The position numbers and the translations under genes are program-made. Below the pieces are notes generated by a model. It did no database searches. It was not told where the DNA came from and saw only the letters and a list, made by a program, of their open reading frames with translations. From positions 1 to 50,966 of the forward strand of contig RECV01000155.1 of NCBI GenBank assembly GCA_007693845.1: a stretch of 50,966 nucleotides of DNA. Reading direction: 5' to 3'. The DNA comes from Phycisphaerales bacterium. GTDB taxonomy: Bacteria > Planctomycetota > Phycisphaerae > Phycisphaerales > SM1A02. Below are positions 23,245 through 32,499 of this stretch, piece after piece (position 1 is the stretch's first letter; each line of letters opens with the position of its first letter).

Positions 23245-25794
23245 TTAGTCACTGTCGCTGAACTCTTCCGGCGTGATGCGATATACCTGCCCGCATCGAT
23301 ATGTGCCGTAGGTCATTGAACCGTCCATTGCGATCTCGACCCACGCAGCACCGTCGCGGTATGTCACCAGACGCGTTGTTTCGCCGAGCACATCGGCCCA
23401 CCGGTCATTCAACCATCGCGTGCGGCCGGTCGATTGCAGGACGAGTGTGGGTTCAAGCTGTGGGATGAACTCCGCCGCCAGTTCATTGAAACTGCCGTGA
23501 TGCGGCAGTTTGACCACATCAGCGCGAAGGCCGCTGACCTCCGGCATCAGCCGCGCCATGCCTTCGAATTCCAGATCGCCCGTCAGCAGGATGCGCCGGC
23601 CTGCCACGTCAATGTCGATGACCATCGAGTGTTCGTTGTCGCGCCGATAGGTGGCCGCCAGATCGGGATGATGCCAGGTCAATCTGGCGCGGCCGAGGTT
23701 CATCGTATGACCACGCGATGCCGTCTCAATCGGAATGCGGCGGTTGACCAATCCGGCTGCGGTGTGCGCGACGGGACTGAACGGCCGGGTGCGGGACTGT
23801 TCGAGAAACTGATCGGTCAGCAGAACCCGTCCGACCGGAAAGGCGTCAGCAATATCCAGGACCGCGCCGTAATGGTCAATGTCCGGGTGACTGATGGCGA
23901 TTGCGTCAATCGATCGCACGCCGAGGCGGCGCATGGCGGGGAGGATCCATCGTCGCGCTGCGTTCAAACTGTTGTTCGAGCCGGCATCGAAGAGAAACGT
24001 CTCGCCGCCGCTGCGCACCACAAAGCATGATCCGTCGCCGACTGAGATCATATCAATCCGCAGGGCGACGGACTCTCCGCGTTGAGCGAATGGTGCGATC
24101 AGCCAGAGCGCGAAGATGATCGAGAGCAGTGCGTGCGTGATCCATGGCAGACGCGGGCCGCGCAGCATGAACGCCAGCCAGATCAGGATGCTGATCGACC
24201 ACGCGGCACTTGGAAACGGGGTCTGCCACACCATGCCCGGCAGAGAGTCGATGGCCAGGACAATGGCGATCAGCGTATCCGTGGAGACCGACAGGGCAAC
24301 GCCAACGAAAAGAGCGACGCTCGGCAGAAACAGTTCCAGCATGAGCTTCAGATATCCCAGTGACAGCACGGCCGCCACGATGGGCACACCCGCGATACTC
24401 AGTGGAATCCCGACCGGGGAAATGAAGCCGAAGTGGTACATGATGATCGGTGAGGCGACCAGCCAACTGGTGATGGCGACTGCGGTGGCGCTGCGCAGCC
24501 AGTGCGCGAACATGCTGCCGGTGGTCCCCGCGTGTTGGTCCTTCCCGCCGGGCAATCGCGCCATCACGCGCGGCGAGAGGTAGATCAACCCGAGCACCAC
24601 GCCGTAGCTGAGTTGAAATCCGGGATTGAACAGTTGATGCGGTTGCCAGATCAATAGAATCAGCGCGCTGATCGACACGAGAGATCCGATCGGCCAATCC
24701 CGACGCGCGACGAGACCGGCGCACGCCAGACACGTCATGACGCCCGCGCGCAGCACCGGCGTTCGAACTTCGATCAGGAAGAGATATCCCAGCACGATCA
24801 GGATGATGAGCCACCCGTGGCCCGCGCGGTCGCCGCTCACGGCCCGCGCGATCAGGAGAACCAGTCCGGCGAGAATGCCGAGATGCAGACCGGAGATCGC
24901 GAGCAGGTGCGCGACGCCGGCGCGTTGAAATGCCTCAGCAATGTCGGTCAGATCAGAATCTCGTTCCCCCAGCAGGATTGCGCGGAGCAGGGCATTGCGT
25001 TCGGGCGAGCGGGCTTCCGGAAGTTGGGCGAGCAGGTGACCCCGAGCGCGCGCACGTGCACGATCACGAAAGCCGCGCCAGGCATCGCCAGCGGCCGTGC
25101 GCGGGGTCGGCAGGGGAGTGACCAGATCGCGGTTCGGCACGAAGAGGATGCCGGCTTGACCGTGCGCCCGCGCATAGCTTGGCGCATCAAACTCACCCGG
25201 ATTGCGTGGCGGATCGGGCGGGATCAGAAAGCCCATCAGCCGCAGACGTGTGCCGGCATCAAGTGGCTCGATGGTCTGGTTGATGCGCGTGATCACGCGG
25301 CCGCGGACCGGATGACGGTCGCCGTTGGAGTCAAGAAGCGCATCGACCTCAATCGGCAGCCAGGTGGCGGAAGGGCGGTAATCAAATCGGGCCAGCGCGC
25401 CGCCGGTTCGTTCACGAAGTTCCGGTGATCGAAGTGCGCGGCCTTCGAGTTCGACCAGCACCGATTCCTGGCCGAGCAAGGCCGCCAGATCGTTCGCGGC
25501 GAGCCGGTCGGTTCGCAACCCCATCCATGCCGTCCCGAGCGAGACGGCCGCGAGCCCGCAGGCCAGGAGCGAGGCGCGTTGAAAATGGGGAGCGCGGATC
25601 AGGATCCACGCTCCCACGAGGAGGAAGAAAACGGAGGCGAGCAGCCAGGGCCAGAGCATTGGACCCGGTAGCCGCCACCCGATGGCAAGTCCTGCCCCGA
25701 AGCAGAACGCCATCGGTGTGGCCCCACCACTCTGAGGTCCGGTCGCCTCTAGGGGACGCAGTCCCCCCACACTGTCTCGGCGACCGGCAATCAC
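23245..25794 (-). CDS. comEC: ComEC/Rec2-type DNA uptake channel
   Basis: An 849-residue membrane protein that would carry single-stranded DNA across the inner membrane during natural transformation. The N-terminal part has helices and the DUF4131-type soluble region. The middle is the Competence domain with the GVAHLLAISGLHLGI motif. The C-terminus is a metallo-beta-lactamase-like domain with AISHPDIDHYGAVLD and KLPHHGSFNE. The start is uncertain: GTG 25794 is chosen because GAGGAG lies 7 nt upstream. ATG 25854 and ATG 25713 are alternatives, and the frame is open further upstream. A strong inverted repeat covers the first codons. It follows galE on the same strand. Confidence 0.9.
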   Translation of the reverse strand: MIAGRRDSVGGLRPLEATGPQSGGATPMAFCFGAGLAIGWRLPGPMLWPWLLASVFFLLVGAWILIRAPHFQRASLLACGLAAVSLGTAWMGLRTDRLAANDLAALLGQESVLVELEGRALRSPELRERTGGALARFDYRPSATWLPIEVDALLDSNGDRHPVRGRVITRINQTIEPLDAGTRLRLMGFLIPPDPPRNPGEFDAPSYARAHGQAGILFVPNRDLVTPLPTPRTAAGDAWRGFRDRARARARGHLLAQLPEARSPERNALLRAILLGERDSDLTDIAEAFQRAGVAHLLAISGLHLGILAGLVLLIARAVSGDRAGHGWLIILIVLGYLFLIEVRTPVLRAGVMTCLACAGLVARRDWPIGSLVSISALILLIWQPHQLFNPGFQLSYGVVLGLIYLSPRVMARLPGGKDQHAGTTGSMFAHWLRSATAVAITSWLVASPIIMYHFGFISPVGIPLSIAGVPIVAAVLSLGYLKLMLELFLPSVALFVGVALSVSTDTLIAIVLAIDSLPGMVWQTPFPSAAWSISILIWLAFMLRGPRLPWITHALLSIIFALWLIAPFAQRGESVALRIDMISVGDGSCFVVRSGGETFLFDAGSNNSLNAARRWILPAMRRLGVRSIDAIAISHPDIDHYGAVLDIADAFPVGRVLLTDQFLEQSRTRPFSPVAHTAAGLVNRRIPIETASRGHTMNLGRARLTWHHPDLAATYRRDNEHSMVIDIDVAGRRILLTGDLEFEGMARLMPEVSGLRADVVKLPHHGSFNELAAEFIPQLEPTLVLQSTGRTRWLNDRWADVLGETTRLVTYRDGAAWVEIAMDGSMTYGTYRCGQVYRITPEEFSDSD
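25739..25787 (-). repeat. Nested inverted repeat at the comEC translation start
   Basis: CCGGTCGCC and GGCGACCGG (9 bp arms, 25787-25779 and 25747-25739) enclose a second hairpin GTCCCC/GGGGAC with a 3-nt loop (25766-25752). The structure begins 7 bases after the proposed GTG start, so it could control ribosome access or sit in the untranslated leader if translation begins at 25713. Confidence 0.5.
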
Positions 25795-25943
25795 CTCATA
25801 GCTCCTCGCCTCCGAGGAAAACCGGGGCCGTGCTGATGCACGACCCCCCGTCATCAAGAGAGACGATGGTCGCACGCAATGTGTGAGCAGGAACTCGAAA
25901 GAAAACTCCCCAGGTCGGTCCACCCCCCCCATTCGTTCTGAAA

Positions 25944-26996
25944 TCAGACCGATCGAAACCCGAACGGGTGTTGCTGACGCCACCGCCAGGCGTCTTTCAC
26001 CATCTGCTCGATCTGCGGGCGGGCCGCCGTCCAGCCGAGTACAGCTTCGATCCGCCCGGCATCCGCACAAAGTTTCGGCGGATCGCCCGGTCGACGCGCC
26101 ACTTCCTCGACCGGAAAATCAACGCCCGTGACCGCCCGGCAGGCCTCGACCACTTCGCGAACCGAGAGGCCGGATCCCGTCCCGACGTTGTACGCCCGCA
26201 CCGTCTCATCCGAGGCCGAGGCGCCCAGCGATCGCATTGCCACCAGGTGGGCATCGATCAGATCGCTGACGTGCACGAAGTCCCGGATGCATGTGCCGTC
26301 CGGGGTGGGGTAGTCCGTGCCGAAAATCTTCACGCTGTCGCGCCGGCCGAGCACCGCCTCCAGGCAGATCGGGATCAGATGCGTTTCGGGATCGTGATCC
26401 TCACCGAGCCGTCCCTCCGGATCACTGCCGGCGACATTGAAGTACCGCAGCATCGCCGCGTGGAACGACTGACCTCGTGCGTGCCGGGCGATGGCCAGAT
26501 CCCGCACCGCGTGCTCCACGAGCAGTTTCGATCGGCCGTAAGGATTGATCGGCTGCTGCGGGCAATCTTCGCGGATCGGGATCAGGTTTGTCTCCGGCTC
26601 GCCGTACGTCGCGCAGGTGCTGGAGAAGACCAGTTTCTCGATGTTGAGTTCATCCATCACGCTGAGCAGGTTGATCGACGCGGTAGCATTCTGCCGGTAG
26701 TAGCGTAGCGGCTGCTCTACGGATTCCCCGACGTAGGCGAGCGCGGCAAAGTGCCAGACGCATTGCGTGTCTTGTTCACGCATGATCTGCCGCATCAGAT
26801 CACGATCGCCAATATCCCCTTCGACGAACGCGACCGGCCCAACCTGACGTAGCGCCTCAATCGCACCCGAATTGCCGCGCGACAGGTCGTCCACGATCGT
26901 GACGAGATGGCCTTCCTCCAGCAGGCGGAGCGCGGCGTGCGAGCCGATGAAGCCCGCGCCGCCGGTAACCAGAATCCTTTCGGGTGCATGTGCCAT
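25944..26996 (-). CDS. galE: UDP-glucose 4-epimerase
   Basis: A 350-residue extended short-chain dehydrogenase. The NAD-binding motif TGGAGFIGSH is at residues 11-20. The catalytic region reads SSTCATYGEP and then NPYGRSK, giving the Ser/Tyr/Lys triad. The sugar-binding LRYFNVAGSDP segment and the GTCIRDFVHVSDL block are typical of GalE. It interconverts UDP-glucose and UDP-galactose for envelope sugars, in the cytosol. The start is ATG 26996, just after an in-frame TTG. There is no Shine-Dalgarno sequence; a TAGACT hexamer lies 9 nt upstream. comEC follows 149 bp downstream. Confidence 0.96.
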   Translation of the reverse strand: MAHAPERILVTGGAGFIGSHAALRLLEEGHLVTIVDDLSRGNSGAIEALRQVGPVAFVEGDIGDRDLMRQIMREQDTQCVWHFAALAYVGESVEQPLRYYRQNATASINLLSVMDELNIEKLVFSSTCATYGEPETNLIPIREDCPQQPINPYGRSKLLVEHAVRDLAIARHARGQSFHAAMLRYFNVAGSDPEGRLGEDHDPETHLIPICLEAVLGRRDSVKIFGTDYPTPDGTCIRDFVHVSDLIDAHLVAMRSLGASASDETVRAYNVGTGSGLSVREVVEACRAVTGVDFPVEEVARRPGDPPKLCADAGRIEAVLGWTAARPQIEQMVKDAWRWRQQHPFGFRSV

Positions 26997-27005
26997 CAAT
27001 CGCGG

Positions 27006-27011
27006 AGTCTA
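27006..27011 (-). promoter_or_regulatory. -10 element (TAGACT) of galE, possible leaderless start
   Basis: On the minus strand TAGACT lies exactly 9 nt before the galE ATG, with no Shine-Dalgarno sequence. It matches the arrangement before argS and the iron-type permease gene. No -35 box is visible. Confidence 0.35.
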
Positions 27012-27027
27012 GTCGATTCCCTGCCCG

Positions 27028-28395
27028 TCATGCCGACCGCAGAAACGGCTGCGGGCGGAAGTAGGTCATCGATCGCCACAACCACTCGACCGGCCCGAAG
27101 CGGAAGACTTTGAGCCAGAGCACGCTGACGATCATCTGCACAGTGAAAATGATTGCCGCGAGGCCGAGCAGTTCTGCTCTTGAGAATTGGTCGAACAGGC
27201 CGAGGCCCCACCAGTACATGATTGATGTCGCGATGATCGATTGCGCGAGGTAGTTCGACAGCGCCGTGCGGCCGACGGCAGCCAGTCCGGTTTGCAGCCA
27301 GCCGAGTACGCCCGCGCGGACGATGACCGCGATCGCGCCGAGATACCCGAAGCAGACAAAGATGCTGGCGAACTGGTGCAGAATCTCACCAGCAGTCACG
27401 ACCAAAGCATTCTGAAATCCGGTCGCCGCGGCGAGGCCAAACGCGGTGAATTCAAGCAGCAAACCGAGCGGAAGCGCAATCAAGAGCAGTTTCCGATGGG
27501 TGGACGCAAACTGATCTGAAAAAAAGCCGAGCTTCATCAGGGCAGCCCCGATCAGGAACATGCCGATGACACGAAAGGCAAATCCACTCAGCGCAGAAAA
27601 AACCAATATGAACAGCCAGGTCACGCCACGCATGACCATGGTCGCTGCGAAGGGCCCCTCGCCGTAAGCCACGCGTTCTGCTTCGGCAAAATTCGGATCG
27701 CCCGGTTCCCCCGTCGCGGAAGAAAGGGCATTGATGAAGCGCTCCCAGCGATCGTCATCCGCGACGGCCGATGACGATGCCTGCGTGTCAGCCGCTTCAC
27801 GGTCGTCCTCAACCTGTGCGGTCCGCTGATTCGTTTCCATCCCGCTGGTCAGCGCCGCAAGGCCGAGACAACTGGCGGCAAGAATGAGTGACAGGATCAG
27901 CGATGCAATACCGCTGAACATGAGCGTTCGCGCGGGCAGTTCACGCAGAAAGAACACGGCGAACCCAATTACCGCGTAGGCAAACAGAATGTCGCCGTAC
28001 CAGATGAAGAGCGCGTGAAAGAGTCCGATTCCTGCCAGCAGCAGCAGGCGGCGAAGGTAGATGCCTGCGAACGCCGCGCCCTTCGCCTTTGCACGGTTCA
28101 TCTGCACGATCATGCCCACGCCGAAGAGCAGCGAGAAGAGCGACACGAACTTGAACTCCGCGAAGATCTTCATGAACGCCCACGCAATCGTGGAGGCCAG
28201 GCCCTCATCGGGCAAGGTCGACGCATCGAGCGACGCGGTGAGAGGCATCGCAAAGAAGAAGATATTCGGGATCAGGATGCCGAGAATGGCGAATCCGCGC
28301 AACACATCAAGCGTGGCAATTCGTTCGGATTCCTGCACCGGCTGCGCGATCGTCGTGCCGCGCCCGGCGGAAGCTGAATCTTCAGTTGGTTGCAT
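27028..28395 (-). CDS. DUF418-family membrane protein (YeiB-like)
   Basis: A 455-residue protein with about ten transmembrane helices. The N-terminal block RIATLDVLRGFAILGILIPN is the mark of the DUF1624/DUF418 group (YeiB-like), related to membrane acyltransferases. The C-terminal DUF418 region includes GRTALSNYLAQSIIATSIMY and the end VEWLWRSMTY. An acidic loop of ~50 residues (around 205-255) separates the halves. Function is unknown in bacteria generally. galE starts 32 bp after its stop on the same strand, but galE seems to have its own promoter there. Confidence 0.85.
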   Translation of the reverse strand: MQPTEDSASAGRGTTIAQPVQESERIATLDVLRGFAILGILIPNIFFFAMPLTASLDASTLPDEGLASTIAWAFMKIFAEFKFVSLFSLLFGVGMIVQMNRAKAKGAAFAGIYLRRLLLLAGIGLFHALFIWYGDILFAYAVIGFAVFFLRELPARTLMFSGIASLILSLILAASCLGLAALTSGMETNQRTAQVEDDREAADTQASSSAVADDDRWERFINALSSATGEPGDPNFAEAERVAYGEGPFAATMVMRGVTWLFILVFSALSGFAFRVIGMFLIGAALMKLGFFSDQFASTHRKLLLIALPLGLLLEFTAFGLAAATGFQNALVVTAGEILHQFASIFVCFGYLGAIAVIVRAGVLGWLQTGLAAVGRTALSNYLAQSIIATSIMYWWGLGLFDQFSRAELLGLAAIIFTVQMIVSVLWLKVFRFGPVEWLWRSMTYFRPQPFLRSA

Positions 28396-28442
28396 GGTGG
28401 GCTCGTCCCTGTCAGTGTTCGTCGATGAACTTCAACAGAAGC

Positions 28443-29144
28443 TCATTCGGCGACAGGATCGGGCGTTTTCAGAATCCAGTCAAGCACATCCTCGGTATGC
28501 TGAAGATTGTCGAGCGCATGGTCCGCGCCGGCCTCGAAAAGTTGGGCAGCCGTGAAACGACCCGTGCCGACGCCGATCACCCGGCAGCCGTGAAACTTGG
28601 CGCAATCCACATCGTGCGGGGTGTCGCCGATGATCAGCACGGATTCCGCGGCGACAGTATCACCGCGCACTTCCGTGTACCGCTGCATCGCCACCGGGGG
28701 CAGATCGCGCCGGGTTGGCGCGTCGCTTCCCCACGCGGCCAGTTGAAAATGCTCATACGGCAGCCCCGCGGCGGTCAGTTTGATCTGACCTGTCTCCGGA
28801 TAGTTTCCCGTCAGCAGTCCGACGGTGACGTGCGCCTGCCCATTGAGCGATTCGACCAATGGCCGCACGCCCGGCAGCAGTTGCGTTTGCGGATTGTCCG
28901 TCAGGCGGCGGCTGAGGTACTTGCGATACGCCTGCCGAAAGGCATCGTGATGGGAATCGGCGTCGCCGATGCCGTTGCGTTCGGCCAGATCACGCCAGAT
29001 GAGCGGATCAAGTCGGCCGGAGGTCTCGATGCCATCGAAAGTGAAATCGGGACCAAACAGTTCGCGTCCTGCATCCAGCATGGCGTGAACGCCGGCACCG
29101 TGCGTCAGCAGGATCGTGCCGTCGATATCAAAAAGTATCAGCAT
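28443..29144 (-). CDS. HAD-superfamily phosphatase (phosphoglycolate phosphatase-like)
   Basis: A 233-residue cytosolic enzyme. Motif I is FDIDGTILLT (nucleophile Asp6, acid Asp8), motif II is in LLTGNYPET, and motifs III/IV end in IIGDTPHDVDCA. A helical cap lies between residues ~15 and 85. This is the subfamily I cap type used by phosphoglycolate phosphatases and beta-phosphoglucomutase relatives. The natural substrate cannot be read from sequence. No strong Shine-Dalgarno sequence precedes the ATG. Neighbours on the same strand are 47 bp (DUF418 gene) and 85 bp (clpS) away. Confidence 0.88.
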   Translation of the reverse strand: MLILFDIDGTILLTHGAGVHAMLDAGRELFGPDFTFDGIETSGRLDPLIWRDLAERNGIGDADSHHDAFRQAYRKYLSRRLTDNPQTQLLPGVRPLVESLNGQAHVTVGLLTGNYPETGQIKLTAAGLPYEHFQLAAWGSDAPTRRDLPPVAMQRYTEVRGDTVAAESVLIIGDTPHDVDCAKFHGCRVIGVGTGRFTAAQLFEAGADHALDNLQHTEDVLDWILKTPDPVAE

Positions 29145-29229
29145 GGAAAGTGATCAGCGCGAGAAGTGGCTCGGCCAATTGCCGAGAGAGAAGGTGTTTA
29201 CGACGGATTGTCCGTGAAACGCGGGTCGA

Positions 29230-29625
29230 TCAACGATCCGGTTCGATCGTGGTCTGCAGACCCTTGGAGGTGAACTGTTCCTGAAGCAGTTCCGCGTGTT
29301 CACGGTGCGTGGCGACGAGCAGGGCGGTGCCGGACTTGTGCGCTTCGAGCATCCGGATCAGTGCCGCCTGGGGATTGAGCGATGTCAACTCGAGAATGGT
29401 TTCCACGACATAGCCCATCTCGTTCTTGCTGTCGTTGTGCAGAAGCACTTTCCAGAGGGGCATCTTGTCGAGTCGGGGCGGTGCAGTCCGCGGGCGGGTC
29501 GCCGTCGCCGTTCCGCCGCCGTCATCACCGCCTTCGGCTTGTTCTGCATTCATGGCCAGATTGAACAGATCCGGACGTTTGCCGCTCACTTCTTCAGGTT
29601 GTCCGCACATATTCTCGTTTCCCAT
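29230..29625 (-). CDS. clpS: ClpS-family adaptor of the Clp protease
   Basis: A 131-residue protein. The last ~78 residues are the ClpS core: WKVLLHNDSKNEMGYVVETI, then the LEAHKSGTALLVATHREHAE stretch. ClpS brings N-degron substrates to ClpA/ClpC-ClpP. The usual core Asn-Asp pair is kept (HND), but the next residues (SKNEMGYV) differ from the common D..P.MEFVV. The first ~50 residues are a poorly conserved, acidic, Gly-rich extension. Shorter starts at codons 6 (ATG) and 25 (ATG) are possible. No clpA or clpC is nearby. Confidence 0.88.
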   Translation of the reverse strand: MGNENMCGQPEEVSGKRPDLFNLAMNAEQAEGGDDGGGTATATRPRTAPPRLDKMPLWKVLLHNDSKNEMGYVVETILELTSLNPQAALIRMLEAHKSGTALLVATHREHAELLQEQFTSKGLQTTIEPDR

Positions 29626-29878
29626 TTTGCTTTGTTTTCACCATTTTCCAATGACCAGATCCCATGAAGAGGGGCATGTTAGCCCATCCAGAAGGGGAAG
29701 AGACCTCTGAATCGGCAGCGGAGGATGCTGCGGGTCCCTGTCCGATCTCATCCCACATCTTTTCCCACGCCATCCTATCCCTTGAGACAATTCATAGGCC
29801 CATGCGGTTGAGAAAGCCAACAGCGGATCGGAAGAGGGGGAGAATGGCACCGTCTGGCCGTCAGGCCGTGGGACTGGA

Positions 29879-31030
29879 TCAATTCTCGACTTCACCGGCC
29901 GGCTGGCGGGCGGACCGGTCTTCCGCTGTGTGATTGACCAGATACCGCACGACCTCGCGCGAATCGTTGGTTTTGCGGAAGACCTCCCGCTGTCGCTGGG
30001 CGCCCGTGCCGTGGTCGATGATGTCGTGAATCCGGTCGAGATGATCCCGGCACCCGAGTTCGGTCGCCTGCTCGCTGCAGCGGTCAATGAGCATGCGCGC
30101 CATGTCCGGTGCGGGCACCGCGCGCATCGTGTCGGGATCGACGAACGTCGCGTCCATGCCCCAGCGAGCGGCGTGCCACTTGTTTTGCTTGGCGATCATC
30201 GGATGACAGTCGTAGAGATACGCACCGCGGTTGATGTTCTCGCTGATCGCGGCCACCAGCGATTGGCAGAGCGCGACCAGTCCGAGCGTATGATCGAGTG
30301 ACATCGGCATGTCCATGATCCGAATCTCCACCGTGCCGAATCCCGCGTGCGGTCGCACATCCCACCACATCTCACGGATGGAGTGAATGAAGTTGGTTTC
30401 GATCAGATGATCGACCAGCCAGACGTACTCGGACCAGTTGCGCATCGGATGCGGAAGCCCGGCGGTGGGGAGCGCTTCCATCAGTTTCGAGCGGTAGGAG
30501 GCCAGCCCCGTATCGCTGCCGCACCACATCGGAGAATTGGACGACAAGGCCAGCAGCGTTGGCAAATGCCGCAAAAGACGGTCGCACATCTGGATCGCCT
30601 TGTCGCCTGAATCGACACCGACGTGCACGTGCAGGCCGAAGCAGACCAGACGACGCGCGACGTGCTGCATGGTGTTCATGAGCCAGGCGTACCGTTCGCC
30701 GGGGCTGATGACCTGATCCCGCCACAAGCTGAAGGGATGTGTGCCGCTCCAGACGAGTTCCAGATCCAGTTCGTGGGCGATCTCGGTTGCCCAGTTCAGC
30801 TTTTCCCCGAGATCGCGTTCGACATCGTCCACGGTCCGGCAAACGCCGGTGTTGATCTCGCAGTAGCTGCCCATGAACTCGGGCTTGAATGAGTCCGCCC
30901 ACTTCTCGGGAACGAGACTGAGAATCTTCTCGACGGAGTTGGAGAGTTCCATCGATTGGGCATCGACGAGCTGCATCTCCAACTCCACGCCGAGCGTGTA
31001 ATCCTGGTTGGCGTTGAAGCGGTAGGTCAT
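29879..31030 (-). CDS. YbdK-type carboxylate-amine ligase (glutamate-cysteine ligase family 2)
   Basis: A 383-residue cytosolic ligase of the GCS2 family. The N-terminus YTLGVELEMQLVD carries the acidic metal/ATP residues. LELVWSGTHPFSLW, FGLHVHVGVDSG, SNSPMWCGSDTGLASYRSKL and GTVEIRIMDMP are family hallmarks. E. coli YbdK has weak glutamate-cysteine ligase activity; the true substrate is unknown. GGAG precedes the ATG at good distance. The 253 bp before clpS hold no gene. The M20 peptidase gene ends 52 bp upstream on the same strand, so the two may be one unit. Confidence 0.9.
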   Translation of the reverse strand: MTYRFNANQDYTLGVELEMQLVDAQSMELSNSVEKILSLVPEKWADSFKPEFMGSYCEINTGVCRTVDDVERDLGEKLNWATEIAHELDLELVWSGTHPFSLWRDQVISPGERYAWLMNTMQHVARRLVCFGLHVHVGVDSGDKAIQMCDRLLRHLPTLLALSSNSPMWCGSDTGLASYRSKLMEALPTAGLPHPMRNWSEYVWLVDHLIETNFIHSIREMWWDVRPHAGFGTVEIRIMDMPMSLDHTLGLVALCQSLVAAISENINRGAYLYDCHPMIAKQNKWHAARWGMDATFVDPDTMRAVPAPDMARMLIDRCSEQATELGCRDHLDRIHDIIDHGTGAQRQREVFRKTNDSREVVRYLVNHTAEDRSARQPAGEVEN

Positions 31031-31082
31031 GGGCGTACTTCTCCGAGTGAGCGCGAGCTATCCTCGATTCGGTTCATCGCCG

Positions 31083-32387
31083 TCACGTGCGGGGGACCAC
31101 ATCGTGCGTCGCGAGATCGATCACACTACGACACAGCAGACGCGACCCGATCGCCAGCGCGGTCTCATCGATGTCGAAGTGACTGGAATGAAGCGGACGA
31201 CGCCGGCGGGGATCGTGGAGCGCCGCGCCAAGCCGCACCAGCGCGCCCGGGATCAGTTCCTGATAGAACGCAAAATCTTCGCCGCCCATGCTCGGCACGT
31301 CGATCCAGTGAATGTGTTCCGGGCCGAGCATCTCCGAACCGACTTGCGCCAACCGTCCGATCAGTTCCGGATGATTATCCGTCGGGGGGCAGGCGTAGGG
31401 ATACTCGACGGTGATTTCACAGCCGATGGTCTCCTTCATGCCGCGCGCGATCATGTCGAGCTTGTTCTGCACCGCCTGCATGTCATCAACCCGTGCGCAG
31501 CGAATCGTGCCGCTGATATGCGCTTCATCGGGAATGGCGTTGAACGCTTCGCCGGACTTGATCGACGCAACGGTGACGGCCAGGGGATAGCGCGTATCGA
31601 TACTGCGCGGGCCGAGTTGGTACAGCAGACTGATCAGATTCGTCGCGGCGGGGATCGGATCCACCGCTTCGAACGGACGGGCGGTGTGGCCGCTGCGGCC
31701 CTTGATCGCAATCCGGAAGATCTTGCACGCGGCGGTGAGCGGTCCGTTACGCAGGCCGACCGTGCCCGGCTCGAGCGCGGGATCGACGTGCAGCGCGAGA
31801 ATCGCCTTGACGCCGTCGATCGCATTCTGTTCGATCATCGACCGCGCGCCGGTCGCGGTTTCCTCCGCCGGCTGGAAAATCAGACGCAGGTTGTGGCGCG
31901 GCTTGAGCGAGCGAATTGACTCGACGTGTTCGAAAAGCGTGATGCCTGCGGACAGCACCATCGTCGAATGGACATCGTGACCGCAGGCATGGCAGAGCCC
32001 GGCCCGGGTCGAGGCGTACGGCACCTGCTTGTCATCATTGACGCGAACGCAGTCGAGTTCCGCGCGGAGGGCGATGAAGCTGTCAGCCGGACCGCCAAGA
32101 TCAAGATCGCACACCACGCCCGTCTTGTCACGCATGATCCGGGAATCAAGCCCGGCCTCGCGCAGGGTTTCCGCGATCAGCGCGGTCGACGCGTACTCCT
32201 CGTTGGACGGCTCTGGTGTGGCGTGCAGGCGACGGCGGAATCGGACCATGCGCTCGTTTCGACGGGCGATCGCCTGATCGAGCGAGTTCAGAAGTGCGGC
32301 ACGATCCACTGACGAGTCGGATCGTCTTCCGTTCACCCCGGCGAGATCTTCAGATGCTGCGTCCGTCCGCGAGCGTGCCATGGTCAA
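31083..32387 (-). CDS. M20-family amidohydrolase/aminoacylase-like peptidase
   Basis: A 434-residue metal-dependent hydrolase. The sequence GLCHACGHDVHSTMVL holds the first metal-binding His/Asp. FQPAEETATGA holds the catalytic and metal-binding Glu pair, and MGGEDFAFYQ near the C-terminus holds the last His/Glu-region motif. Relatives remove acyl or amino acid groups from amides (hippurate hydrolase, N-acyl-amino acid amidohydrolase, IAA-amino acid hydrolase). Residues 1-45 are an extra polar N-terminus. GGGAG lies about 9 nt before the ATG. No substrate can be named; no signal peptide, so cytosolic. Confidence 0.92.
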   Translation of the reverse strand: MTMARSRTDAASEDLAGVNGRRSDSSVDRAALLNSLDQAIARRNERMVRFRRRLHATPEPSNEEYASTALIAETLREAGLDSRIMRDKTGVVCDLDLGGPADSFIALRAELDCVRVNDDKQVPYASTRAGLCHACGHDVHSTMVLSAGITLFEHVESIRSLKPRHNLRLIFQPAEETATGARSMIEQNAIDGVKAILALHVDPALEPGTVGLRNGPLTAACKIFRIAIKGRSGHTARPFEAVDPIPAATNLISLLYQLGPRSIDTRYPLAVTVASIKSGEAFNAIPDEAHISGTIRCARVDDMQAVQNKLDMIARGMKETIGCEITVEYPYACPPTDNHPELIGRLAQVGSEMLGPEHIHWIDVPSMGGEDFAFYQELIPGALVRLGAALHDPRRRRPLHSSHFDIDETALAIGSRLLCRSVIDLATHDVVPRT

Positions 32388-32499
32388 TCACTCCCATTGC
32401 GTTCATCGCCATCATAGCGGATGGGCTTGACGATCGGCCGGCAAAATGCCCGCGCTGTGGGAACGGCTTCGCGCCGGTTTTCTCAGCTTCTGCCGGTGT

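Noticed and set aside
29664-29933. 89-residue plus-strand frame between clpS and the YbdK-type gene
   Set aside because: It overlaps the end of the YbdK-type gene on the other strand, lacks a ribosome-binding site and shows no domain.
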